From the NCBI GenBank assembly GCA_960531495.1, contig OY482854.1, positions 27,768,426 through 27,832,425 of the forward strand: a stretch of 64,000 nt of DNA, written 5' to 3'. Positions 27,685 through 37,999 of this stretch are shown in pieces; position 1 is the stretch's first letter, and every line of letters starts with the position of its first letter. The stretch is from Zeus faber. Its lineage: Eukaryota > Chordata > Actinopteri > Zeiformes > Zeidae. The notes below the pieces were generated by a model, which saw nothing but the letters and a program-made list of their open reading frames with translations, had not been told where the DNA came from and made no database searches. Both the position numbers and the translations under genes were made by a program.

Positions 27685-27720
27685 GAAGAAGAGGAGGAGG
27701 AGGAGGAGGAGGAGGAGGAG
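27685..27720. repeat. (GAG)n trinucleotide repeat
   Basis: About 12 copies of a purine-only triplet. Confidence 0.92.
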
Positions 27721-29735
27721 TATGGCAATCTGAGCATTCGTTTCATTATTCTTCTGCAGCCACAGTCACATCTCCTGGTGCAAAACCTAACCTTGGTCTG
27801 TGGTGAATTTCTACATCCCCCTGCATGCATCTCCACTGGATTAAAGTGCTAAAGTAGGTTGCAAAAATGCAAACTCAAAAATGAAAAACTTTTGACCGAA
27901 GCGCGTCGATGGGCGCAACCGAATCGAGGGCGGCCATTCAGATGCCCGTGCCGATACGGATTCCGAGGCCCCCGCGGGAAGACGCAACAACGGATGGGAG
28001 GGAGGAGTTGGGATGGAGCTTGTCCGTTTTCCAAAATGGCAAGACTGTGAAAGGCCCCGTAATTGATCGGCGGCAGCACAGAGGGCACGACTCCTGTCAG
28101 ACCACAGTGGAAACCGCAGCCAGGACCTGCCAGAGCCATGCACTGCAGGGAATAGCGGCTAATTAGGCCCGTTTAAACACTTCCTGCTGGGAAGAACTTT
28201 AAAGAGCCGGGGCCACAATCACACCAACAATGGCCGCTCACTTAGCCCCGCCGGCTGATTGAGGATCAGACGCTTGGTAACGTTTAGCGAGAAAGGAGCA
28301 TCGGATGAAAATGGAACCATATGAGGCGCGGGCCGGGATCAGCTGGACGCCAGCACACGCTTGTCCCCGAAAGAAAAGAGAGAAAAAAAAAAAAAAAGGC
28401 AATTTGCAAAGCAATCCGGGGTTTGTTTGAATCCGTATCGGGGCTTAACCGCATCAGTGGGGTCAGGCTGTGTTTTCAGAGGATCTGTCACTCACACAAG
28501 TTAATTACATTAAATTTACTTTTTTTTTTGTTGTTGTTTTTTTCTGGAATCGCAAATTTTTTCGATATGTATGGGAATAGGGATTCTCTAAGGTAAGTTC
28601 AAAACGGGATTTGCAAACACCACGGTTGGTCTAAAAGCAACACTGTTTACACAACAGATGGATTTATCTGTTCAAAAAACATCCTGTGGAATGATGGTAA
28701 ATTCAAGGTTGGATAACAAAGAGATGTGGAAATAATCCCTCTGTGTTTTTATTGGTATGTATAGTGGTAATGATAAAATGACTGTGCTCGTAATGTCGCA
28801 CAGTAAAAAGTGTAGATATCTGCCTGGAAATGTAGCGGAGTAAAGATGAGAGTCTCCAAAACTGAATAGATTGAAGTAAGTACATTACTCACCACCACTG
28901 AGCATATAAAAAATTTATCATATTTTTTCGATGCTGCTATAAAGTGTTGGTGATTTTGTGCTTCTTTCACTTCTTTACACTTCCAGCTCTAGTTTCACAC
29001 GGCCCAAGTGCGACTTTAAAGGAGTTTTTTTTTGTTGTTTTTTTTAAATTTCATTTTATTTCATCAGCGTGATGGGACGGCTGCACCGGCCCGCGGTGCC
29101 AGTCGTGCCGTGAAGCGTTCCCTTCTCACTTCAGCGGCGCAGAAGTGTCACCTTCTGCTCGCCGGGCTGCTTCCACGGGACAATAGATATTGTGATGGGT
29201 TATCAATAAATAATAGACCCCTGCCACGTCCGCACAAAGCCTACAACGGGATACTCGTCGCCGAAGAGGAACCCCCGCCCCCCCGTTCCCCATGGCGGAC
29301 CCCGCCACAGATCCCCATTAGCTTTGTCTGGCCTTGTCCCGTGGCTTAGAGAAACACACACATTACCGGGGAAATAATCCTCTCCGTTATCGCTCCGTAT
29401 CGTTTTGTTATCGGGCCGTGGTCACCCGCGTCCCGACCTGCATCCTAATTAAATTGGATCCAGATTTGCTTACGCGGGCGATCACATGTCGCCGGCGCCG
29501 CAGATCAGCGCTTCGATGCCTCGTTTAACCTTTAAATGTGATTCCCTTTGTGAGTTAAACTCGCGGCGGCCGGGGCACATTGTGTGGAGGGAGGATGAAA
29601 CTGGAGAGCGAAGGCAGCGCGGCCGTCCCAAATGACCCTGGAAGTACAGGTCAACGGTTTCGACCGCACAGGTAATGCACAGAGTTAAGCAACGTGTATG
29701 CTACAGTAAAGTGTGTGTGCGTGCATGCGTGCGTG
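27721..29735. other. gene-free DNA
   Basis: GC-rich unique blocks (27,900-28,350; 29,080-29,640) alternate with AT-rich ones. Short A- and T-runs occur at 28,383 and 29,027. Frames are not recognisable as proteins. Some blocks may be regulatory. Confidence 0.4.
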
Positions 29736-29739
29736 TTTA

Positions 29740-29995
29740 TATATGGCTGGGCGATCTATCGATTTCAATCTCGCGACCTGATATCGATGTGTCACGATGT
29801 GGGACCAGATATCGTCTGGGAATGGTCGTAACATCGTGATACAGCTAAAAGTTGTCTAAAAGGGCTGATTTATGGGAAATAAATGCAATTTTTGGAGCTT
29901 CTAGCTTATGAAATGATCCAATAGTCTGCCCTAAAATATAGACAAATGATCGGTATCGAGGTATTTCATTTGGCCGATATCACCAGGTCCAGATG
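29740..29995. mobile_element. teleost interspersed repeat (ggctgggcgat family)
   Basis: It begins with ggctgggcgatctatcgat and contains multiple atatcg words. It ends with cggtatcgaggtatttcatt and ggccgatatcaccaggtcc. I recognise this pattern as a common non-coding dispersed repeat of teleost genomes with gctgggcgatat termini. A related copy lies at 60.26 kb. It has no coding capacity. Confidence 0.65.
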
Positions 29996-30794
29996 TATTT
30001 CACTTACACACGTCTATTGAAAGTCTATTATTTTATGTCCTACTTGAGCTCATAGGGAAACTTGAGAATCAACCCCACAGCGGCTTTAAAGTCGATTCAT
30101 ATCCATCTTCGGATTTGTTTGTCCGTCCCCAAATCTCTCCCCGTGTGATAGGAAAACAGCTCCTTTCATTTCGGGCGTGTTTCCTCTGTTTTGAGCCGCA
30201 GTAAAGCCCCGCTGCTTTGTCCTCCCACCTGGCTGCAGGTGAGAGCGTCCCCAGCTCTCAGCGTTAGCCCGGCCCTCCACGCTCCTGTCTGCTCCACTTA
30301 ACACCTGACATGCCCTCTCCGTGCCGACCTCTGACCCCCGACCCCCCGACTGACAGGCCGGGAGACGGGTCTTGGATACTTTCTTTTCTCCTGCTTTTCT
30401 TCTTGTCCTCGCTGAGTGCTGCCGAGTGAGTCAGGTTGAAAGGTATCCAGGCGTTTTTCGGAGTCGGGCGGTGGGGGCGGGTGGGGTGGGTGGGGGGTGG
30501 GGGTTGCACAGGTGTTCATGCCTCTACACTTCTCAAGTTCAAAAGCCACCAGGTCCTTAGCAACCAGGTAACCGTCAAACAATGTGTCCCCTCCCCCACC
30601 CACACACCCACCCCGAGCCTGAGGGGACAACGTCTTCTGTTTTACTGTCAGCAGAACATTAAAGCACTGAGTAGCTTTAATGTTCCTAATCCCAAACACC
30701 TCTTCTTTCATACCCATAATACCCATGTTAACCTCACCGTCAAAAAAAATATATAACAAATACATAAATAAACAAATTAATAAATAAAATACTG
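29996..30794. other. gene-free DNA
   Basis: Unique sequence with a G-rich patch (30,472-30,505) and its C-rich counterpart at 30,590-30,615. No gene. Confidence 0.45.
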
Positions 30795-30915
30795 ATAATA
30801 ATAATAACTTTTATTTTTATAGCACCTTTCCTACTCTCTCGCTTAACTCAAAGGGCTTTACTTCAGTAAAAGACAATGAAATTGTCAATCAAATAAAAAA
30901 GCAAAAATAAAAACA
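30795..30915. repeat. teleost dispersed repeat tail (tttttatagcacctttc)
   Basis: An AAT microsatellite is followed by acttttatttttatagcacc and then a ctcaaagggctttac phrase. This is a widely dispersed fish repeat motif, usually an element 3' end. The family name is not certain. Confidence 0.55.
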
Positions 30916-31533
30916 AAGGGCATTTCAAATAAAAAAAATCCCGATCCCGGGTCCCGATGATTCATCAGCAAAAAGTTTTCAATCATTAGCCCTTTTCTAA
31001 TTATTGGTCTCAAACTATTAGTCTTAGGGCTCTTTTCGACTGGTTTAACCAGAGCGAGACACCGCAAATGATTTCTCTTGAATGAATAACAATACTGAGC
31101 GGAAAAAAAGCACAAACATGGATAACTCCCACTTGTCCCGAGCCGGAATGCATCTTTCTCCTCTTCCGTGGAACGTCCCAGAATATCACGGTTTCGGCAG
31201 GTTTGCAGGTTCAAAAACTCTGGAGCTCCTCCAAACATTACCAGTAACATTAGTGTCAGTAATTTAATGCGCAGGTGTGAATGGATTCTCAAACACGGCT
31301 GGAGGCCCCCGACGAGGCCCGCGTCGCGCCGGTAGAGCCAGCAGCAGGTTTAAATAAATATGCCGCTGAGCGGACATGTCGGCAGCTGGGGCCCGATACG
31401 GCCGTCGCTGTTTGTGTTGTGGCTTTTTTTTTTTTTTTTTCCCTCTTTCGGGCGCCGAGGAGAAAGCTGCGGCTCTCTCCCCCCTCTTCTCACCGAGCGA
31501 CACTTCCGGGGCGAGAAAAAAAAAGAGGAAGGC
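30916..31533. other. non-coding spacer with T-run
   Basis: A poly(T) run lies at about 31,422-31,440. Otherwise unique sequence with no recognisable gene. Confidence 0.45.
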
Positions 31534-31556
31534 GGGGGGGGGGGGGGGGGGGGGGG
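31534..31556. repeat. poly(G) run of 23
   Basis: An uninterrupted G-run followed by gtggtggtgggtgggg. A strong quadruplex-capable site. Confidence 0.95.
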
Positions 31557-31787
31557 AGTGGTGGTGGGTGGGGGAGAAATACTCGACGAGAGAAATAAAA
31601 TAAGTGGCGACCTGGAAAGCGGTGTGTGCCGCCGCGTGTGTGGGCCGCCCGTGAAACATGAGGGTTCCTGTGTCAATGTTATCACTTTTCGGTGGAGCCC
31701 TCGTGAATTCCCTTCCCTGAAACTGACCCGTGATAACAGTTACTTTTATATGTTTTATAACCTAACATGATCTCCCTCAAAAACATT

Positions 31788-32270
31788 TAGAGGGGACCTA
31801 TGATGCTCTTTTTCGCACATGGTTGGTATAGGTCACTGAGGTCCCAAAACATGTTTTTGACGTTTTTGGTTTTTTTTGCTGAAGATAACGCTCAGATGAT
31901 GCGTTCCAGCCATTGTGACATGCCTCTATACCATTGTGTTCCAAAAGCTATAATTGTAGCTTCAATTATAAATGAGCAGCCAAGCTCCCAGGGGGCCCCG
32001 AAGGAAAGTCAAATAAATACAGTAAACAAATACATCTGCAATCATAACACACTAGTTTAATTGGTTTTGTTTGGAGGAACACGCAGCGGATCGGACGGAG
32101 CAGAGGACCGTCCGTGACCAGCTGACGTCAGCTAAAAACCGCGATTTCTTTGCCACTCGTTTACCTCATTATTTGACACTTTGGCCAATGACCATCAATA
32201 ATATGAACAACCCACATCCTAACATCATATATATAACAGAAAATAAGGAAAAGCATAATTGGTCCCCTTT
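31788..32270. mobile_element. non-autonomous DNA transposon (MITE), AGGGGACC termini
   Basis: Terminal inverted repeats are at 31,791-31,807 (aggggacctatgatgct) and 32,252-32,268 (reverse complement aggggaccaattatgct), matching at 15 of 17. Flanks are TTTAG on the left and TTAAT on the right, loosely like a TTA/TTAA target. The interior of about 450 bp is non-coding. This matches a familiar teleost MITE type whose ends read aggggacctattatgct. The superfamily is not settled from sequence alone. Confidence 0.75.
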
Positions 32271-32523
32271 AATAACCGAACGTCCAGTATATATCAAGTA
32301 GGCCATCGTAAACTACAAGCGTATTTTACCGTAAGGAAATTCCAAAAACACGTAGAACTAACACATCCTTTGGAATATTCCTTCGGATATGAGGAAGGAG
32401 AGGAACTTGACGTCTCCTGGGACAGAATGCCACTCGGCCTCTCACCCCGATACAGACAGCTCTCCAAGTCAAAAAAAAAGGACGACGCAGCAACCCTTTT
32501 TCAGTTTACGGCAGAGAAGTAAG

Positions 32524-32527
32524 GTGT

Positions 32528-32582
<55 letters not shown>

Positions 32583-32625
32583 TTTGTGTGTGCGTGTGCG
32601 AGCGTGCGTGTGTGTGTGTGAGCAG
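32524..32625. repeat. (GT)n with GAGT and GCGT interruptions
   Basis: A 100-bp imperfect dinucleotide tract. A separate poly(A)-poly(G) junction lies at 32,679-32,701. Confidence 0.94.
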
Positions 32626-32701
32626 ATGCCAGATGGGCCTGGTTAGGGATGGTTTATGGATTAAGAGACGAGGAGGAAAAAAAAAAAGGGGGGGGGGGGG
32701 G

Positions 32702-33515
32702 AGGAGGATCGGTTTCAATGTTTCTTTCCAAGCTGCCAAAGAAGCCTTCATAAACGGCCTGACAGTCATTTAAAAACAGAAAGCCGGAGCTGTTGATTCT
32801 TTTGGGCACGACGCCAGAGATGGTATAGAGGAAGTGCACCTCTAAGCCCCGCGCTAAAGCCCGCGGATTCCTGGTGAGCCGGGGAGAGACACCTGCAGGA
32901 TACGTGATACGATATATTTCATCGCCATCCCAGGGGTCAGGTGAATTACTATCAGCGTGCATTAGTGCCGCGGTAGCGCTCATCATCACCATGCGATGTA
33001 TCGCTCCTCCCACGTGAGGACTCAGAGGTAAGACCCCGACAAAATAACACGTAACAGGGATTGGGGATCAGAGGAGTCGTTCTTTATTCAGCCTTGACCC
33101 TTTTGCATTACATTGCATTTTTGTTTCGTACCGTGTGACGTTGCATTTTGGGAAAAGCTCCAATGACAGCCAAGGAGTATTGCAAGTTTGAAAAGAATTT
33201 AAAATGGGCACGAAATATCACAGTACTCAGGGAGGGAGGCCCCAAAACCTTGACGTGACGGAGCTTCCCCACAGACTGGCTTCCCTCCACAGGACCGAGG
33301 AAAAGGGGAAGTGCCAACAAATCCCTTGTCAGCTGAAAATTTAGAATCTCACATGACAATTTACACAAAATAATGTTGTGAATTTAACTTTTGGTTGAGA
33401 GTGTCTGCAACCGTTCCAGAGATGGGTAGTAACTAGTTACATTCATCTAGTTACATAGATACTTTATTCGACCATTAGAGGGTAAGGTTTGTAGGGGATG
33501 GACTAAAATATTATT
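32702..33515. other. gene-free DNA
   Basis: Unique sequence with no recognisable gene or transposon. Confidence 0.45.
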
Positions 33516-33519
33516 ACTA

Positions 33520-33835
33520 TTATTATTTTTTTATTAGGTTTCCAGCCCACATGGCTTTTGTTCTGATTCGTATTAATATTTTTCTCCTTGGCAGTTTTCC
33601 AGCTGAAAGTGTCTGGCACACAGCAACCGCCGAACCCACGGACATGAACAAAGTGTCGGGGCAGTTCAGACATTTTGTGGTCCAAGTTTGACCCACATCG
33701 ATCTATATTTGGAGCAGGAATTAGTGAAAAAACGTCGCCAATCTACCAGAAGTAGATTGGTGCAGTCGGCTGTGGTGGTGAGTGGGACGCTTCGTGAGAT
33801 CATCATCCAATTTGTTATATACTAGTACATGCCGC
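33520..33835. repeat. dispersed repeat, copy 1 (ctccttggca ... aaagtgtctggc)
   Basis: It shares ordered blocks with 34,333-34,885: ctccttggca, aaagtgtctggc, acccacggacatg, then ggagcaggaa-tagtgaaaaa and atcatccaatttgttat. It is diverged and non-coding. Downstream (33,970-34,130), the segment around gtccttgggtcgccagcgat is another common fish-repeat phrase. Confidence 0.65.
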
Positions 33836-34300
33836 TTCAGAATTCAAGACTTTCTAAAACATGTTAATGGCACAGTTAAAGTCATACACCGGGGAAACAC
33901 ACTCTTTGCGACTCAGTTGCAGAGCCCTGAAGCCCCGCCCCCCCCCCCCCCTCTGGCTCACAGTTTACTGTTTATTTAAAGTTTTTTAACGTCGCGTGTC
34001 CAAATTGCAAATTCGACACTGCACGTCCTTGGGTCGCCAGCGATACACCCGCCAGGTAGATCGGACGCACAGTTGTCGAGATAATCGAAGGACATACGGA
34101 CGGACAGAGAGACAGCGATTCCTGCCTTCGTGGCTGGATTAGATGTGCAGGCTGTGGCTCAGGGGGGGGCTCCCGGGGCGCCGCCGGGTCGAGACGGGAG
34201 GGGGCCGATGCTGCATTCCAGGGGAACTCAGAAAATTATAATTTGGTTCGACAGGAAGCGCTGTTGCGTCTCATGGAAACTCTGAGAACTGTAGTTCGTG
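33836..34300. other. degenerate repeat-derived sequence
   Basis: The phrases gtccttgggtcgccagcgat and gaaggacatacggacggaca are typical of old teleost dispersed repeats. A C-run lies at 33,939-33,950. No coding potential. Confidence 0.45.
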
Positions 34301-34332
34301 ACTAACCTGGACCCGTGCTTTGCTGCCTGCAC

Positions 34333-34885
34333 CTATTATTATTCGGGGTCCAGCCCTATTATTATTCTCCTTGGCATTTTTACATTTACATTTAGTCATT
34401 TAGCAGACGCTTTTATCCAAAGCGACTTACAATTATTCAAACACCGACGGACGCAGCCATCAGGAGCAATTAGGGGTTAAGTGTCTTGCTCAAGGACACT
34501 ACAGCATGCTAGCAGGAGGAGCCTGGGATCCAACCAGCAACCCTTAGATTACTTACTATGACCAGCTCTACCTCCTGAGCTACCATTCCCCATTTTTAGG
34601 GCTAAAAGTGTCTGGCCTACGACAACCGCTGGACCCACGGACATGGTTGACGTCTCGTTAGAGTCGGGACATCTTGGAAATGTCGTGGTTAAAGTTTGAT
34701 CCATGTCGATCCATAGTTGGAGCAGGAAGTAGTGAAAAACCGACTACATTTTACTGAAGGCAGCGGAACGTTCCTGCATCGCCGATACGCCAAGGTTCTA
34801 AAGCTTCCGGTCGAGCGGCGACGGGAGACGAGTTTGTCGAGTAGGCGCTTTGTGACATCATCATCCAATTTGTTATTTATGTGCA
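34333..34885. repeat. dispersed repeat, copy 2, split by a younger insertion
   Basis: It is collinear with copy 1 at 33.5 kb, but interrupted between ctccttgg and aaagtgtctggc by the element at 34,383-34,590. After removing the insert and one target duplicate, the order of blocks matches copy 1. Confidence 0.65.
34383..34590. mobile_element. SINE/LINE-tail-like insertion with 8-bp target duplication
   Basis: The 208-bp insert contains the well-known teleost phrase tagcagacgcttttatccaa followed by agcgacttac, and near its right end ctcctgagctacc. It is flanked by direct repeats CATTTTTA at 34,375-34,382 and 34,591-34,598. The phrase is common to fish SINE/LINE-derived repeats; the exact family is uncertain. 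The direct repeats show that it integrated into the older repeat around it. Confidence 0.75.
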
Positions 34886-35732
34886 GGTGCATCTCTTCTG
34901 CGTGGTTTGGACTTCATCGCTCTCGTGGGGCTTTTCCTTTGACACTTGATCTATTTTGCCCATTTTGCAAATGGCCATCTCTGTTCGTTGTGTCCCTCCT
35001 TCGTTTGCGGGATTCCGGGAAGTCATGACACACAAGCTGTAGGAGTTCCATGTTGCGTTTCATGGACTCGCCGAACGCACCGGAAAACTATAGCTAATCA
35101 CAGAAAGTCGGGTGCAGGTTATGGGTCAAAATGTCCATTCAAGTGGCGTCTAGCGCGCACTGTGGTCTCTGACGCTCTGTAGCCGGGCGTGTGTCTGTCG
35201 ATTTATGTGTGTATTTATGTATCTTCTTACCTGGTAGACGTCTGTGGATCTGTCGATTGATATTTTATCTCTTTGGTCCCCATTACTTTGCCGGATTCGT
35301 GAAAAATACAACAAACAAAAAAAAAAAAAGCAGTCCTTCAGTATTTCATGGAAGCACAACTTGGCGCGACCGAAAATGTAAACCAAGGAGCGAAGTCACC
35401 ACTAAAGTGACATAAGTTTGACGACCTTTCGTAAATCCCCGTAAAATACGTAAGCCTACTTAAAATAAATCATAAATCAATCGACGTCACCTCCCGCCAC
35501 TGAGGCCACGCAGTGCACACACAACAAGTTAGAACAGTGACAAGGTTTGGTTAAAAGTGAAAAAACAAACAGGTTTTTAAAGAAACATCCTGTACAAACA
35601 GTTTCCAACAGCTAAACATGGAAGATTTAAATGAAAAGTTAAAAAGTATTGACAAGTTCTTCCACAATAACTGTAACACTTACCTAAAACAAATAAACCA
35701 GACACTGTGTAATGCTGCCTGCAGCTATATTT
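34886..35732. other. gene-free DNA with repeat traces
   Basis: Mostly degenerate sequence. The phrase cactgtgtaatgctgcctgc with agctatattt (35,703-35,732) is a copy of the unit seen at 2.2, 4.05 and 34.3 kb. Confidence 0.4.
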
Positions 35733-35749
35733 ATTATTATTATTATTAT

Positions 35750-35783
<34 letters not shown>

Positions 35784-35785
35784 TT

Positions 35786-35819
<34 letters not shown>

Positions 35820-35850
35820 GGTGGTGGTGCTGCTAGTAGTAGTAGTAGTA
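35733..35850. repeat. (ATT)n-(AGT)n-(GGT)n trinucleotide array
   Basis: About 118 bp of TTA, AGT, GGT and again AGT units. It begins right after a dispersed-repeat phrase, as at 2,265. Confidence 0.93.
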
Positions 35851-36478
35851 AGACAGTAGGAAGGAAAATACAAAACTGTGCTAAAAGGAATACACAGAAC
35901 AGTTGAGAACACAGTGTGTGGCTAGAGTTCCCCCACTCGAGTTAATATCTTCTAGAGTAATGGTACTTTCCCTTGAGTATCAACCCACTTCACAAGCTGT
36001 TATAATATTTCTGTTATGAAACAAGTTTATTTAGTCAGATAGAGTCACTGAGACAAGGACCTCTTTCGCCAGAGAAACCCGAGAACAAAATAATGTAAAA
36101 AAAATAAAATAAAAGTTGTTCCTGCCGTAAAAAGCGAAACAGACTTTGTATTCACCACGAATCAAATCAGAACTTAGGGGGATCATTTGAATGAATGTGA
36201 TGCTCTAAAGTTGATGATTCACTTCGACACTTCCTCTGGAATTGACCTCCTTTGTCTTCCGCATGCCACACGTTCAATCACAGCGTGTCCCAGCCCATAA
36301 CAGCTCTATTCAAAAGAGGTGAATTGTGTTGCCATTGAGTGACACACCTGATGGTTTGTGTTGCTGCTTCCCTAAATGTGAGGTGGAGGGAGGGTGATGG
36401 ATGGTTTGTTTATTTACTTCAGCTTTATTTAATCAGGGAGGACCATTTGAGCGCAAGCTACAGTATCTTACAAATGGT
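35851..36478. other. non-coding spacer
   Basis: Unique, AT-rich sequence without recognisable features. Confidence 0.45.
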
Positions 36479-36536
36479 GCATATATATATATATATATAT
36501 ATACACTGTATATATACTGTATATATACTGTATATA
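36479..36536. repeat. (AT)n with ctgtatata interruptions
   Basis: AT repeat with TACTGTA units. It ends at the TA preceding the Tc1 terminal repeat. Confidence 0.9.
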
Positions 36537-36799
36537 CACCGATCAGCCACAACATTAAAACCAGTGACAGGTGAAGTGAATAACATTGCTCAATTCGTTC
36601 CAATGGCACCTGTCAAGTTGTGGGATATATCAGGCAGTAAGTGAACAGTCAGTTCTTGAGGTTGAGGTGTTGAAAGCAGGAAAAATGGTCAAGCGTAAGG
36701 ACCTGAGCCACTTTGACAAGGGCCAAATTGTGATGGCTGGACGACTGGGTCAGAGCATCTTCAAAATGTCAGTGGTTTTAATGTTGTGGCTGATCGGTG
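36537..36799 (+). mobile_element. Tc1-like deletion derivative (MITE), 263 bp
   Basis: The left end is CACCGATCAGCCACAACATT after TA. The right end, TAATGTTGTGGCTGATCGGTG, is its reverse complement. Between them lies about 235 bp of the 5' part of a teleost Tc1 family (the non-coding lead and the first residues of the transposase frame), joined directly to the 3' terminus, so it is an internally deleted copy. The TA expected after the right end reads TG, probably by mutation. Confidence 0.85.
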
Positions 36800-36807
36800 T
36801 GTGCACT

Positions 36808-36850
<43 letters not shown>

Positions 36851-36883
36851 TACACATTCACATTCACATACACATACATATAC

Positions 36884-36925
<42 letters not shown>
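36800..36925. repeat. (CA)n-(CATACA)n-(TA)n compound repeat
   Basis: A CA tract (36,809-36,847), then ACATTC/ACATAC units, then a TA tract to about 36,917. It replaces the missing end of the adjacent Tc1 copy. Confidence 0.92.
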
Positions 36926-37793
36926 ATTGGTAAGTACCTACCAGAGCAGTGCCTCTGCTGGCTTGCCTTCTCCCCATAGTGCATCCTGGTGCCAGGTAAA
37001 CGACGCACACACACCCGGTCATCCACATGATGTAGAAGTAAACGTGATTCATCAGACCAGGCCACCCTCTTCCATTGCTCCATGGTCCAGTTCTGAAGCT
37101 CACGTGCCCATCGTAGGCGCTTGTAGGACGGTGGACAGGGGTCAGCATGGGACTCTGACTGGTCTGCAGCTACACAGACTCATACGCAGCGAGCTGTGGT
37201 GCACTGTGTATTCTGACACCTTTCTATCACAGCAGCATTAACTTTTTCAGCAATTTGTGCCACAGTAGCTCTTCTGTGGGATCGGACCAGACGGGCTGGA
37301 CTTCGCTACCCAGGCACATCAATGAGCCCATGGGCGCCCATGACCCTGTCACCGGTTGTACTTGGACCACTTTTGGTAGGTATTAACCACTGCATACTGG
37401 GAACACCCCACAAGACCTGTCGGTTTGGAGATGCTCTGACCCAGTTGTCCAGCCATCACAATTTGGCCCTTGTCAAAGTGGCTCAGATCCTTACGCTTTT
37501 TCCTGCTTTCAGCACATCAACTTCAAAAATGTAATGTTCACTTGCTGCCTCATATATCTGCACAAGCAGGAGCAACACAAGCAGAGAGAAAAAAAAACTG
37601 CCTGGACTCTGAAACACGTGTTCCCATACCTTAAATCAACAAAAGTGTCAAACAAAACAGTTCCCTTTCTAGGAGACCTGGAACAGCACGGTCCATGGGC
37701 GACCCTCCCCCAGGGCGACGAAGCAGACTACCTGAGATGAGCAATGTTATTCACTTAGCTTGTCAGTGGTTTTAATGTAGTGGCTGATCGGTG
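36926..37793 (-). pseudogene. truncated, degenerate Tc1-like transposase copy
   Basis: On the minus strand the intact terminal repeat ends at 37,793 (ggctgatcggtg on plus). Inward are recognisable Tc1 transposase segments: the N-terminal DNA-binding part (about 37,530-37,250) and the start of the catalytic domain, where a frame on 37,083-36,930 reads EQWKRVAWSDESRLLLHHVD. WSDES carries the first catalytic Asp of the DDE triad. The second Asp and Glu regions and the other terminal repeat are absent because the copy stops at the TA/CA repeat near 36,925. Frames shift several times, and about 180 bp of unrelated sequence (37,556-37,733) interrupts the 5' leader. It is non-functional. Confidence 0.85.
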
Positions 37794-37830
37794 TGTGTGT
37801 GTGTGTGTATATATAATATAATATAATATA

Positions 37831-37873
<43 letters not shown>
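37794..37873. repeat. (GT)n-(TATAA)n-(TA)n compound repeat
   Basis: GT tract, then about five TATAA units, then a TA tract, abutting the Tc1 terminal repeat. Confidence 0.93.
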
Positions 37874-37878
<5 letters not shown>

Positions 37879-37954
37879 GATAATGTGGATAGATATAAGA
37901 CCAATCAGATCATATAGAAATCCTGAGAGTAGCTGCACACTCCACCCCAAAACA

Positions 37955-37991
37955 TGTAGTCATCAATGTCACTGTGGCATTGATGACTACA
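37955..37991. repeat. perfect 14-bp hairpin, 9-base loop
   Basis: The left arm tgtagtcatcaatg (37,955-37,968) and right arm cattgatgactaca (37,978-37,991) are exact reverse complements. Neither pairing extends further out. No T-run or promoter nearby suggests a function. Confidence 0.85.
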
Positions 37992-37999
37992 ATAAACAT

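Noticed and set aside
34440-34600. Possible tRNA-like gene (ctcctgagctacc near the end of the insert)
   Set aside because: No paired A and B box at tRNA spacing and no cloverleaf; it is a SINE/LINE-derived repeat.
36778-37148. An active Tc1 transposase
   Set aside because: The copy is truncated before the second and third catalytic residues, lacks one terminal repeat and is frameshifted.
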